Source of the DNA: Ulva prolifera
Lineage: Eukaryota; Chlorophyta; Ulvophyceae; Ulvales; Ulvaceae
Length of the DNA: 64,000 nucleotides
Assembly (NCBI GenBank): GCA_023078555.1
Contig: CM041196.1
Location: 4,092,001 to 4,156,000 of the forward strand
Reading direction: 5' to 3'
Both the position numbers and the translations under genes were made by a program. Of this stretch, positions 52,494 through 63,903 are shown piece after piece (position 1 is the stretch's first letter; every line of letters starts with the position of its first letter). Below the pieces are notes generated by a model, which had not been told where the DNA came from, made no database searches, and saw only the letters and a list, made by a program, of their open reading frames with translations.

Positions 52494-53043
52494 AGAGATT
52501 TTATCTACATTGAGTTCTCATAGTTGCACATGCGTGCTGCCTCCGGCGCGCAGCGTTACGGCCGTAACCATCGAGCGGCATGACGGCAGCTCTCAGCGTG
52601 CACGCAGCATCGTTAGCAGTTTGTTTACACAACTACTTCACTGATGTCGTATCTTCACTCTTTCGAACCTATTGGCACTGTTTGGGGCATGTAGTGCGGT
52701 GGTGGTGGCACCAGCCTGGCTGCTGCGGTCTTGAGTAACCGGTCCTCAAGTCTCGACTGATCTCATGGCTCATGTCGTCAGCACCGCGCCATTCACAATG
52801 CATGGAGCCCGTGCAGCCCGGCTGGTGCCACCACCACCGCACTACATGCCCCAAACAGTGCTAATAGGTTCGAAAGAGTGAAGATACGACATCAGTGAAG
52901 TAGTTGTGTAAACAAACTGCTAACTATGCTGCGTGCACGCTGAGAGCTGCCGTCATGCCGCTCGATGGTTACGGCCGTAACGCTGCGCGCCGGAGGCAGC
53001 ACACATATGGAACTGTTACAACTCAATGTAGATACAATCTCTA
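52494..53043. repeat. Foldback inverted repeat, arms about 230 bp, loop about 90 bp
   Basis: The left arm (52,494-52,723) and right arm (52,813-53,043) are reverse complements with a few percent differences, covering GGTGGTGGCACCAGCC, CATCGAGCGGCATGACGG and a TATCTACATTGAG end. The loop (about 52,729-52,808) recurs inverted at 53,806-53,888. The structure resembles a foldback or long-TIR MITE; no target duplication was confirmed. Confidence 0.75.
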
Positions 53044-53049
53044 CACGTA

Positions 53050-53800
53050 CAGTAGCGTGATGAAGTTGGGATAGCAGCGGTTCTGTAGCCTTGGCGAAGG
53101 AGGTATCGCCAAGGCACCGACCGTTGCCACAGCCCCGACCGTTGCCACAGCCCTGCCGAATTTATCAAGCAGATACAATGTCAACGTCATTATTACTTTG
53201 TGGGAGTATGCTGTATGGGTAAATTGAATGCGTTGCGAGTGCTGTCTGTCATCTCCCGATGCCAGGGCACATACGGTCATGCATAACGCGACGCTATTTA
53301 CTTCAAAGTGAGCCACTAAGTGTGATTTTACTGCCGTGCTGTAGCGAGCTTCGGTAGTGTTGTGAGGATGTCACTGCGTTAACAATGCTGCAGAGTGCGT
53401 CTACGTCTGACGCTGCAACGCTCACGCGGTGTCAATCACGCATTCTTTACAAAGCTCTAGCATTGTATGATGATAGAGTGTTCGGCTGCGAACGCAGAGA
53501 CGGTCAATCTGCTCAGAGCTGGCGTCGTCGGCGACACCAGGCTGGTGCCCAAATCCAGTGCGCAGTTGCAAACGCCCCGGAAACAGACGTTTCGTTCGTT
53601 TCAGCCTTCACTATGTAGCTTTGACGCAAGCAAGTAATAGCTTTTGTCATATCAGTTCAAAAAGTATTCAAAGCTCGCTGCATGCCGAGGTATCACAGTT
53701 GCACGCACGGCGCGCTGCAACCGGTGCTTACGTGGCACCTGGCTACGACAGTCATACCAGCGACGGATCGAAACCTGAGGACCGGATTAAAATGACCGCT
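53050..53800. other. No gene recognised
   Basis: Short + and - frames only. A small direct repeat, GACCGTTGCCACAGCCC, lies near 53,120-53,155. Confidence 0.45.
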
Positions 53801-53805
53801 GCACA

Positions 53806-53888
53806 GGCTCCATGCATTATGAATGGCGCGGTGCTGACGACGTGAGCCATGAGACCAGTCGGACTTGAGGACCGGTTACTCAAGACCG
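53806..53888. repeat. Inverted copy of the foldback loop
   Basis: Complement of about 52,729-52,808 with a handful of changes (GGCTCCATGCATT through CTTGAGGACCGGTTACTCAA). Confidence 0.7.
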
Positions 53889-54990
53889 GAGACTCGCCAT
53901 CAGATCCTCCAGCATACACGATACATCCGTTTCAGAGACGTGGCAGCGCATAGCGTGCGTAGGACGTTGATGCTGCGGGCATGCGAGCAATTGCCAACAC
54001 ACTCTTACACATCCCTTGTATCAGCAACTCTTCGAATTCGGGAGTTGTTGCAGAGCTCCGGCGGCGGAGCATCACCGCGTGATGGCTGCCGTCACAGCTC
54101 ATGGTGTACAGAGGCCGACCGCATAGCTGACCCAGAACGACGTATACGCGTCAGCCATACGGCACAGCCGATGAATGCATCAGAGCTCTGGCAGATGGTG
54201 CAGATGGCGCATCCATCCCGCACGCATGACATTTCCTCAACTTCGTCATCGTAAACCACACGCCACCACCATGCATCAGGGCGCCGGGAGGCGGGTTATG
54301 CCTGTTTCCGTGAGCGTGACTCGACGGCACCAGCTGCACTACTCGTGGCGAACAACGCGCGGCCCAATAATGGAACGGGGCCTCACAGAAACAACAAGGC
54401 GAGCCTGTGCGTAGATACTGAAATGCTTAGAGCCAAAAGAATCTCGCCTGGGCAGTTTGCTTTAGCGACGGCGACAACAGCATGGCGCGCCAAGCAAGTG
54501 TTTGAACGGTGCTGCCGCCCGGAACATGCCAAAGGCGCCAAACGAAGCCAACACCTTCGCAGAAGTATAAACAAGTGCGAGTCCGACGTCATGGACTGCG
54601 CTTCCCGACATTTCAGCTGCGCGCTCGAACAATATAGCTGACCCGGCAAGCACGGCGACAGCTGAAGCCAGCCGAGCGTACAGTGTCACGCTCAGCAGAG
54701 CAACAGCAATGCAGACACGGAGCATGCAAGTGTGCATTTTATCGTGCAGATACCAAGCCCAACACGCCGTTCAAAGGCCGGAACTGCTCGCTGTTCGCTG
54801 TTCGACGTTGGCACCCGCAGTGGAAGACCAAAGCTGCGTTGCCAGCTAGTTGCGGCGGGGCATGAAGGAGTTTTGACTGCACAGTTCCATCATAGCAGTC
54901 TTGTGTGTGATTCTGACACAATCAGCTCCATCGCTCGGAGACATGGTCACGAGGAATGCATGCCATGGCCCGCTGGACGCACGAGCTCAC

Positions 54991-55914
54991 CTTCAAACGC
55001 TGCCGATACTTCTTCTGAGAGATCCTGTTGAGCTCTCTTCCCTTGGATAGTACACGTCCGTCTTCATTCTTCGGTGCGGACGAGCACGGTGGTCGTCCCG
55101 GTGCCATAGCCTGTACAGCTTCGTCCAAGGAGCTGAAGCCTGCAATGGACGACATATACAAGTTTTCTATGCTGCCTGCGGCAAATGACGGTATAGCAGC
55201 CATGTGCTGTGGCCATGAGTCCATGGTCACCGACTACAGCACTACTAGCATGATCGACCACTTGGCGCGGTACAGGAGTGCCGGCGATGTACATAGTCGG
55301 CAAGGTAATGATCGACAGGTACGCTAAATGAGAGCCTGTGGTGCAGCATCGCGATGCATTGGGGGCTTGAGCATCGATCGTTCTTCCCCAGCCAATTCGC
55401 ACCAGGCGTGCACGACATGCATGGGTCACATGGGCAGATCATTATGGAGGTACCACCGTTAGCAAACACATGCATACGCACTTCAGTGTGGTTCAATCTT
55501 GACCCTCGATTACACAGCGCAGGGTTATCTAAAAATGCGCACGCTTTTTGGAATGAGTCGACCTGTCGACCGGGTCACAGCGTCGCACGTCATGACGCGT
55601 CATTTGATGTGATCGCGCTGCAGCGCGTGCGCAAACTTACAGCACCACAAAGTTAAGGTTCTTGTGTCTGTCCCTCTGAATTACAGTAGCCGTGTGAAGG
55701 CCGACTTTGAGAGAGAGTGATTGATTACTGTGTGAGATACATGGCCACCTGGCGGCAAAAAGCGGCAGCCAATACGGTTGATTTGTGACTGTGAAAGGCT
55801 GGAGCCTTGAAGTTGAGGCATGTTTTGTGTGTTTGTGCCAAAGGTGAGGTCCAAAATGGCCTGTTGAGCCTCAGCAAGAAACTGCTGGGCACTCATGCCC
55901 GCCACTGCACTTGT
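54991..55914 (-). CDS. bZIP transcription factor, partial (two exons seen)
   Basis: Exon 55,914-55,741 (174 bp, GT-AG borders, 58 codons) encodes MSAQQFLAEAQQAILDLTFG, then a Gln/Asn/Ser-rich stretch. The next exon, ending at 54,991 with donor GTGAGC, carries MDSWPQHMAAIPSFAAG and, at its end, the basic region SKGRELNRISQKKYRQRLK. The N..SQ..YRQR pattern is the DNA-contacting signature of bZIP proteins. The leucine-zipper exon must lie downstream (below 54,990) but was not found; the intervening region is repeat-rich. A last exon at 50,999-50,852 is possible. If that is right, introns of several kb hold the foldback repeats. Confidence 0.6.
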
Positions 55915-56331
55915 CTGATAATTTCAGGCGGTTGTGGGGCTGCAGCAACGTCGGTTCTGGGATGTGCTGCCTCTGCCAACACCACCAGCATATGTGTTTC
56001 ATGTCCTGTCAATCAGCACATTTATCACCTCGCATCCCCAATTCCCGTGATCCCATCAATTCATCTCTCATCTCCGTGCGCATGCTGTCTGATCGCTCAT
56101 TCGTTACGCGAAAAGTTACAGACGCATCTCCAGATCTCAACTAAGGCAGCAGTCATTTCCGTGAAATCCATCGCAGCTGATCTCGCGCCGAGCTGAATAT
56201 TTCTGCGCTCTGTGCGATTGAGCGGAGTTTCGGCGTGCGGCATGATGCATGGATGCTGACGCATGGACAGCTAATGTGATTCGAACCGACTGGTGTCTCT
56301 GATCCTGGATCGTTGCTGCGCCGTGGCTTAC

Positions 56332-56388
56332 AAAAGAGTGAACGGGAGAAAACAAACGCTGAAACCGAATCTCATCCGAATCAACACA
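56332..56388 (-). mobile_element. SINE-A copy, truncated
   Basis: On + it reads TTACAAAAGAGTGAACGGGA, then GAAAACAAACGCTGAAACCG, nearly identical to the reference copy at 49,256. It lacks the GT-rich 5' part. Confidence 0.75.
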
Positions 56389-56875
56389 GGGGCTACGGGA
56401 CGCTCGCACACCTTGCGTCCGCGACGGTAACGTTGGTGCGCAGTTGAACTGCGAACAGCCATTTTGCGCACACTGCTTCGAAACGCGTTCTGCTGCGCCA
56501 CAGAAGGACTCAAAGATCAGTGTAGTACGATGTGGTGGTCTCGGCGGCGATTGGCTATGTTTTCAGTCGTCTGTGTCTGTTCTTCTTCGCGCGGTCATCG
56601 AAGCAGCGCACGGTTGGCAGGCTCACATGGTCAAAAATTCATACGAGATATTAGCTTCTCATAATGCTATCTCTGTTTTTCCTGCAGCCTTATGTGCATC
56701 GCTTGACAACAGGTCCATCTGTGGCTGCTCGCTCTGCGACTGAGACAGGTGCATGCAGCCTCGGGCATCCCTGTTGGGGTCCTGTAACCGGAAAATCGTG
56801 GCACAGAGATTTTCAGTACACACATACTGTGTCTCCTCCCGTCAAGTGCATTTTCGCGTCACGCTTGTGCCGAAT

Positions 56876-57086
56876 CCGGGTGATGTGTGTGTGTGTTACA
56901 AGGACAAAGCAAGCGAGGCAGGTAGCACCGCAAGCAAGAAGCAGGGGAAAACGCACACCACGCAGCAAGCCACACGAAGCGCACACCAAAACACCCACGC
57001 AACGGCAGCACCCGCGCCGAACACAGCGACACGGCCACACAACCACACACACGCCCATGCCCACACGCCCATCCCGGGTGATGTGT
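56876..57086 (-). mobile_element. SINE-B copy with 13-bp target duplication
   Basis: CCGGGTGATGTGT at 56,876-56,888 and 57,074-57,086 brackets a 185-bp insert. On the minus strand it starts GATGGGCGTGTGGGC and ends GCTTTGTCCTTGTAAC(AC)n. A perfect target duplication and no poly(A) show recent retroposition. The tail matches the 3' end of the RLE LINE. Confidence 0.82.
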
Positions 57087-57258
57087 ATAGCGATGCGCAT
57101 GCAACCGCATGGCTTTCAAGCCGCATATCGATCAAAACTGCCTGCCAGTGTTATTCATATGCACTCAAAGACAATCAGTCCAATGCTGCGGCCGTCCACG
57201 GGCATGTTTTGTTGTTACCTTGCTTCGATGTCTTGGTGAACTGCTTGCGTCATTGCAG

Positions 57259-58843
57259 AGCTCTAACATCCGAGCCGGATCTCGTGAGCCGCTGCAATGG
57301 ATGAGCGTCTCTAAGTACGTTTCAATGCACAACGGCCATGACTTAGTTGGGCTGAATATGCAGAGGTATGTGTGTGGCGTTGCCAGCCCGCATGAAGCTG
57401 CACCGGCAACACCTCTGCGAACCGCCCGGCCCCGAACAACGAAAGAGCAGTGCTCATGTGGTTGAAGTGCATACACTAGCACGCTTGTTCGCAAGATCTG
57501 CCTTGTCTGTGAATGTTGCCGCACTTGCGCACTCTGGCTTGCGCACTTGAATTAGAACGAGAACCTGTCCACAGGTTGCGCACTCTTGCGTGCGCAGCGC
57601 GGAGTACGCGACGCAAGTGGCAGGTGTGCAACACGGGTGAGCAAAAGCGCACAGACACGCAGTACACGTAAAAAGAAGCTCTAATGATCACATTTCATCT
57701 ATTACAGTAGTCCAGCATTGCTGTCGGCCTCGTCGGCATCTCACAAGCTCGTGGCGCTGGCTCCGTGGTCACCAGCGTCAACTGCATGGAAGCTGCGCAG
57801 TCTAAAGAAGTCCGCAGTCCGCTACGCAGCCTCAGATCACTTGTTCACAGCAATTCTACCCAAGTGAATGCTCAGGGATCTCGCTTTGGACCTTGTTTGT
57901 ACTCAACGTTGTCGTGCCTGCACACCAAGATGGGTGGCCGGACGCATCAGAGACAATATTCCAGCCAAGGTGTCAGTGGCGAGCATGAAAATATCTTGAA
58001 GATTTAGCTGGGATCAAACCTTTACTGGGGGGCGAAAGCATTGTACAGCGCGTGTGCGTTTGGCTGCAGCCTGCTTCTTTCCCTAGCCCGCCAAGTTGAG
58101 TCCATTTTCTCTGGTATGATGTTTGTCTCTGATTTGTGAGCCACTGCAGGATTGCAGCTGCCACCTGCAGCTGCAGCTTGTATTGGGATGCGTGTGTTTG
58201 ATTTCAAGACAACTCTCACCGCACCTCAGCGTAGCAGAGCACATGAACATCGTTGCAAATGCATATTATACACCTGCACATCAGCTCGCATCTTACGTTT
58301 GAGTAGGCCGTACCTTTGAGTTGCTGTCGGGGAACACCTCCGCAGCTACAACTACAGCCCGGTCCTCTGCCCTCGATGGGTCGTTCGTATCAGCTTCGTC
58401 ACTCAACTACTGCTCGAGCCTGCAGCGCAATGTGCTTGCGTCACAGGAGACTTACTACAAGGCGCAAGCCGTGCCATGTACAGCCAGTGCAGCTTTGGGA
58501 GGCCCCATTGATTCGATCATGAGTGAAGTGACCAATGGTGACCAACTTCAACGAAAGCCAGAGTCAGTCGGGAATGAGAGCCTGAGCGTGCTCCAAACTT
58601 CCAGACACCAGACCATGTACTAGTTCCTTTTCCCTTGTCATGTGCTGCACAGACCTGGAGCGGTGGAGCCTCGGCTCGGGCACCTGTGCTGCGATGGGGG
58701 CGGCTGCGCACCGGAACTGGTGCGCGACCAAGGGCGCTCGACACCAGAAACGACCTGTTCGAGATGAGACTGAGCAACGAATCGCTAAGAACAAATATAT
58801 GAAGTCCAATGAGGCTCTAGGAGGCCTCAAAACTGCATTTTGA
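57259..58843 (+). CDS. Unrecognised multi-exon gene, partial
   Basis: Exon 57,259-57,365 (acceptor TTGCAG, donor GTATGT) encodes IRAGSREPLQWMSVSKYVSM, then HNGHDLVGLNMQ. Exon-like 57,708-57,980 follows an acceptor and has two plausible frames (ASDHLFTAILPK-stop or GSRFGPCLYSTLSCLHTKM). Exon about 58,334-58,623 encodes SFVSASSLNYCSSLQRNVLA, SQETYYKAQAVPC and ends HQTMY-stop. Exon 58,653-58,843 encodes MGAAAHRNWCATKGARHQKR, then DETEQRIAKNKYMKSNEALG, ending in a stop. The basic, helical end suggests a nuclear protein. The segments may belong to one or two genes; joins are not certain. Confidence 0.4.
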
Positions 58844-59133
58844 GTAGTTTCCAGCGAGTTGGTTGCCCGCGCACCCGCAGACCGCGCACCCAGTGACACT
58901 GCGCACCCAGGTGTGCGAGCGCCACGTAGCCCCTGTTAACATCAACATACACTCACGCACACACGAACACTAGTAGCTACAACCGCACTCACAACTCAGT
59001 CCGGCAGGATCACGTCCTCTGTAAAGACTGTTCGTCAAGAGACATGGAGTGTGAGATCTGTCGACTACCCTTTAAGGTCCAGCTGCTTATATACTGTAAG
59101 CTAGCCTGTGTACGACACCTGTCACAGTGTGTT

Positions 59134-60480
59134 GTGCTCAGCACACTGACCCCGTACACACTGCATGAGCTGCTGGGGTGGGAGGCCGACGCCCGCGACC
59201 TACCGGACGAGTTCGTCGCGGGCAAGCTGCTGGCGGCCCAGCGCGAGGTGGGGCGTGCGTCGCGGGCCACGCGGCCTCACTCGTGCTACAGGGCATCGAC
59301 CTCGACACGCCGGCCGGCAGGCGGGAAGCGGCGTGGCTCAGGAGCGCGTCGGGGGGGCATGCAGGCGCCTTCCTCTCCTCTCTGCCGGGCGGCGTTCTCA
59401 CCCTGGGCGACGAAAAAAAAAAAACGACATGTTTGTCCTAGGCTGGCGGTGTGGCACCGCCTGCAATTCCGCGTCCCGACGGACGTCCCCCCCCTCCGTG
59501 CAAATGCAGTGCGGGTGTTGCTGCCGAACCAGACCATGCCATGGTCTGCAAGAAGGTGGCAAAGGAGACCCAGATGTGCCATGATAACCTGGCTCGTGCC
59601 TTGCGCCTGGTTGCCTCTTACGCCGGACTGCAGTCTGTGTTGTGGGATATCCATATCTGGGGATCCAAGAATATAGATGACATAATCAAGGGAGGAGACA
59701 TCTAACAAAGGACTCGTTGCTTCAGGTGAGCCCCAGTGGTAGAGCATGTAGTGTGTACTCATGAGGTCACCGGTTCAATTCTTACTTTCATTTCTGCCGC
59801 GCGACTTTACGCGATGGCAAGGTACGCTCCCCTCCACGTCGTCATGCACAGTCAGCATGCTTACCAGCTCAGGCACGCGCATTAACCCCTGTGCACACTC
59901 GATGAGACTAACACGCGTCTTGACAGTCTGCCCTGGAGCCGCTCTACCGTGCCCTCGCGAGGGGCGCGGGTGTGGAGCTGAATCGCCGCGGGGACATCGT
60001 CGTGGTCATGCCGCGCCTGGAGATGGCGGCCGTGGACGTCGTGGTCACACATGCGCCGGCGGCCTCGTACGTGGCCGCTGCGGCGCGGGAGACAGGTGCG
60101 ACGGCGGAGCGGGCGGAGGACAGGAAGCGGGACCGCTTCCGGCGGGACGTGCCTGACCATGCCGCGTTCCAGTTTGTTCCGTTTGCAGTCGAATCGATAT
60201 ATCGTGTGGCTTCATGGGCAAGGCTGCCGTGAGGTTCGTCGGTCAGTTGGGGGATGTGGCCGCTGCCAGTGGGCGCATCTACAAAGGCGCGTTTGTCCAG
60301 TGGGCACTGCGGGTGTTGTCGGTGTCATTGCAGCGTGGCAATGCGGATGATGCAGGCCTGGAGGACGTCACACGCATGGAGATGCATGGCTTAGAGTGTT
60401 CTGGAAGCCTCCGGAATGTCCCGTCAGTCCACGTGACGGTGGCTGGCAGTACGGCCGTATACGGGTCTATCTCAGCCTGA
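59134..60480 (+). pseudogene. Decayed C-terminal half of an RLE-type retroelement protein
   Basis: In shifting frames it encodes LHELLGWEADARDLPDEFVA; then GIDLDTPAGRREAAWLRSAS and GGVLTLGD; then a zinc-binding unit (CKCSAGVAAEPDHAMVCKK) followed by the helical region LARALRLVASYAGLQS; then a restriction-like endonuclease (GDIVVVMPRLEMAAVDVVV ... AEDRKRDRF ... FVPFAVES, MGKAAVRFVGQLGDVAA). The RT C-terminus, zinc and endonuclease order matches the full-length LINE, but sequence identity is low, so it is a different family. An 8-bp insertion after FAVES (ATATATCG, about 60,195-60,205), a poly(A) run near 59,411 and other frame breaks make it non-functional. Short introns could explain some of the breaks. 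Confidence 0.65.
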
Positions 60481-60602
60481 GTGATCGTCCATCTCAGAGA
60501 TAGCCTGACATATGCATGCCGAGCCACCAAGGGCAGTGGCGGCGAAGAGCATGTTATGTAACCAGGACTGCGCGGATGCAGTGTGACCGTGTGTGTTTTC
60601 AA

Positions 60603-60664
60603 GTTACAAAAGGTTACAGAAGAGTTCACGGGAGAAGACAAACACCAGAACCGAATCTCAGCTG
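60603..60664 (-). mobile_element. SINE-A copy
   Basis: GTTACAGAAGAGTTCACGGG, then AGAAGACAAACACCAGAACC on +, is a diverged SINE-A 3' half. Confidence 0.6.
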
Positions 60665-61089
60665 AGCTCAGCTCCTATCTGCATTCGACACGGCTCAGCA
60701 CGCTGCTCCACGCACGAAAGTTCGCACACGTTAGCTTGCAGTCTGGTTCGACAGTCGTTTGCTGTGTTGGGTTCAACTAAAGTTTAGACCCGCGGCCGTT
60801 CACGATTCGGTATCTCTTTCATGGTGTGCCTGCACCATGGTCATAAATTTGGGTTTGCGGACTCGCGTAGACACATGTAGGCTGTGTGATGGTGGCGTAC
60901 GGTACCACGTGCACGCATGCCTCATGAGGGAGGCGAAGGAGCGTGCGACAAGGAGCTGCATCGTCGCAGATTGCCAATCTTGTGACATACACACAGCCAC
61001 GTTGCAGTTTCTGATCAGCAACGTGTATCTCAGTACCGTCGAACGTGACGGCAGAGCGAATGGGTGCAATTGCACACAAACAGTGCGAC

Positions 61090-61132
61090 GGTTCTACGCA
61101 CGGATTTCCTCCCGTTTACTCTTTTGTAAAAA
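61090..61132 (+). mobile_element. SINE-A 3' end
   Basis: CCTCCCGTTTACTCTTTTGT followed by AAAAAC, the tail only. Confidence 0.45.
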
Positions 61133-61724
61133 CACAGCTATGCACGGATGCACGCTCTGCCTGTTCAGCACCACGTGAATGCCGCCAAGGCTGAGCGTAC
61201 ACAAGAGCTCGACGGAGCGACATCTTTAAATTTGTGCAGCAGCTACATTTGTGGCCTCTGCGGTGTGGCGTGTGTACACGTAATCCGCAGAGGCAGGCAC
61301 CACGTTTGCCATGCAACACTGCACAGCGTCGCACGTGCCGATGCAGGTATGCACCGAGTCCATGCAAGTGTGCAAGTACTCCGCAAACATCTCTACTTCA
61401 CTTTCGCCACGCCACGTCACGCCTGTTCCGGAAGACATGAAGAGTGCATGCAACACTGCACTGGCCACTGCCGGCAGACAAACCAGAACATGCTCAAGCT
61501 GCATCATATCACGCACAGGGTGACGCTTCCTCGAGGCTCTGCAGTGTGTTTTGCATGATTGCAAACACATATGTTTGCATTCTTAGTGGCATGTCTGTGC
61601 ATCCTCAGAGGGTGATACATATCATCAGGTCCTCTGCCCGAGGTCAGTGAGCTTGAGGTAACCAAGAATGCATGTAATGCATACATGCGGCTGTGCACAG
61701 CCATCGATTCTGACAGGCTGAGGT

Positions 61725-61818
61725 GTGGGTGCGGTTGTCGTGTGATCGTGTATGTAAATGTTGTTGATTCGGATGAGATTCGGTTTTGGTGTTTGTCTTC
61801 TCCTGTTCACTCTTCTGT
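61725..61818 (+). mobile_element. SINE-A copy, near full length
   Basis: GTGGGTGCGGTTGTCGTGTG, then GTTGATTCGGATGAGATTCG and TTCACTCTTCTGTAC. It aligns end to end with the reference copy at 49,256-49,361. A short flank match (ACACAGCCA) is a possible target duplication. Confidence 0.72.
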
Positions 61819-62589
61819 ACATACACAGCCAGCTGATCGGTGGATGCAGAGCCCCATGCGTGCTTGTTGCACAACAATGTTGCTCTAAAACAGTATGTAT
61901 TGTGCAAGACATGTCAAACATGGAAATTAACATGTATCTGTAACAGAACAAAGGCTGGCATGGAATTCGAACCAGGAGGACGCAGTTGCTAACAGCTGTA
62001 GATTGCTGGAGGGTGCACATGGCTGCAGCGTATGGCAATCAGTCTGGCAATCAGTCGAGACACATATCATACATGCCTCATGCTGGGCAGGTGCACTGTA
62101 ATGCTCACTAGGTTTGTAGGCATGCCCGCATGTGTTTCATGCTATTCAGCATGTGCGTATGTGAGCTCACCTCCCTTGCCAGTAGATCTCCAGCCTGCTT
62201 CGTCACAGTCAAACTGTCTACAAAACCCTGGAATGAACATGAGCACCAGAACATATATACAGAGCCCACATACACAGCCCATGTAACGGCGTGGGGTTGG
62301 GATCATATGATTCAAACACAGCAACCCTCCAACGCCGCCAGGACACAGCAAGTACATGTGTACTCCTGGTATTTTCAGTGATGTGCACCAGAGCAGAGCT
62401 AAGAGAGGGGGCAGCAAGTGAGAGGAGCTGCGAAGAAGCTCCATGGTGACTGTGAGCTTGGGGGCAAGGCAGGAGCAATGCACCTCCACAAGCTCCTCCG
62501 ATCAAGCTGACCCAACCTGCCAGGGTCAGATTTCTGCAGTTGGACAGTTCCCCTCACCTTCTTCACGCGTGGCGCTGCAGCATGCTGCC

Positions 62590-62750
62590 AACTGCCTGCC
62601 CCCGCCGCCTCTGTCCTTGTAACACACAAGGCCCCACACATCAGCCTCTTCGCATCTAGCCCAGACCCCCTCACAGGCACAACTGTGTTCCACAGTACCA
62701 TGCATGCAGACGATGCCCGGCCTCTGTCCTTTGTAACTACATGCAGACAG
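62590..62750 (+). mobile_element. Two LINE/SINE-B tail fragments
   Basis: CCGCCTCTGTCCTTGTAACA (about 62,605-62,626) and GCCCGGCCTCTGTCCTTTG with TAACTACATGCAG (about 62,718-62,748) are 3' tails of the RLE LINE or of SINE-B. The first is intermediate between the two families. Confidence 0.6.
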
Positions 62751-62759
62751 CCACAGAAG

Positions 62760-63900
62760 CTACTTCTGCACCTTCTGCGGTGCTCCCTGCCTAGGCATGC
62801 CTCTCCAAAGTCCGGCCTTGTAACACCAGGACAGCCAGAGAGGTGAGCTGAGTCGTGTGCCACGCGCTGGCAGCAGCTCCCACATCCGCCAGACAGAAAC
62901 AATGAAGTACAGCACAGCTGATGTAAAGTATAGCAGTGCGCAATGCACATATTAGCAGACATGTATCAGCATCTCTTGGCATGATCAGTCACAAACAGCA
63001 GCTTCAAGTATGCGCCAGCCCCACACTGTGCGCATTCACAGCAGCACAAACAGCAGCCTGTGCCACCAGCTGGCGCCCATGCACCTCATGTACCTCGCAG
63101 CGGAGCAGCACCCACCCCAGCTGCCACCACCCAGAAAGCCAGCAGCTGCGAGCGAAGCTGAGAACGCTGGCTCGCTGCTACTACCTGCACTGGCCTCCCA
63201 CCACAACTGTCCATGCCCTTCAATTATCATGGGCTGCAAGCATGGGCAACATGCATCCTGAGGATCATGCATGGTCTACACAGTACAGCCAGCCAGGCAG
63301 CTGCGATCGCATGATCTCCACATGCATGGGGCGGCTCGGCGTGCGGCACAGCGCCCACCCGTCTCCTGATGCACCAGCGCAAGAAATACCGCACTTTACC
63401 AGCCCAGCAGCTGCTAGGGCAAGTGGTGTCTGAGGGGGCGCATAGAAGAAAGGGACATGGATCCTCAGCACGCATGCAGTCCCGCGACAACCCGCCGGGC
63501 GCCCTGCAGCCCGCCAGCTCCCGTGTAGCCAGCAAAGGCAGGGCACCGGCGGTGCTGTAGCGAGCGGCTGTGACATTGATCGTGGGCGGCAGGTCCCCTG
63601 CGGGGTTCGGGAAGTCGCCGGCAGCTGTGGCAACCGCACACAGGGCTCGACCTGCTGGTGGCATTCAGGTGGACGCGCGGGAAATGCTGCGCACGCAGCG
63701 GGGCGATCACAAACGCACAGTGTGGTGGCCGCAGAGGTTGGCAACCCTGCACGAGCCCCGCAGCAGCTGCAGGGCGCCTGCCAGGTAGGCGCCTGCCGGG
63801 GTGCATGTGTGCCTGCGCAGCTGCAACAAGTCTTGGGAGGGGAGGGCGTGTGCCTGGCGAAGGCCCCACCCTCTGCAGCCGTGCAGGCAACGGCACGCAG
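62760..63900. other. No gene recognised
   Basis: Several overlapping frames of 100-165 residues without recognisable domains. The GC-rich part above 63,550 may be the 3' untranslated region of the minus-strand gene that enters from the right. Confidence 0.4.
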
Positions 63901-63903
63901 CAG

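Noticed and set aside
59724..59790. tRNA-like sequence (GTGGTAGAGCA and GGTTCAATTC boxes)
   Set aside because: A- and B-box-like motifs are present, but the acceptor, anticodon and T stems do not pair. At most a tRNA pseudogene or tRNA-derived fragment.
61951..62010. Minus-strand GGTTCGAATTCC resembling a tRNA B box
   Set aside because: No convincing D arm or acceptor stem, and the T stem does not pair well.
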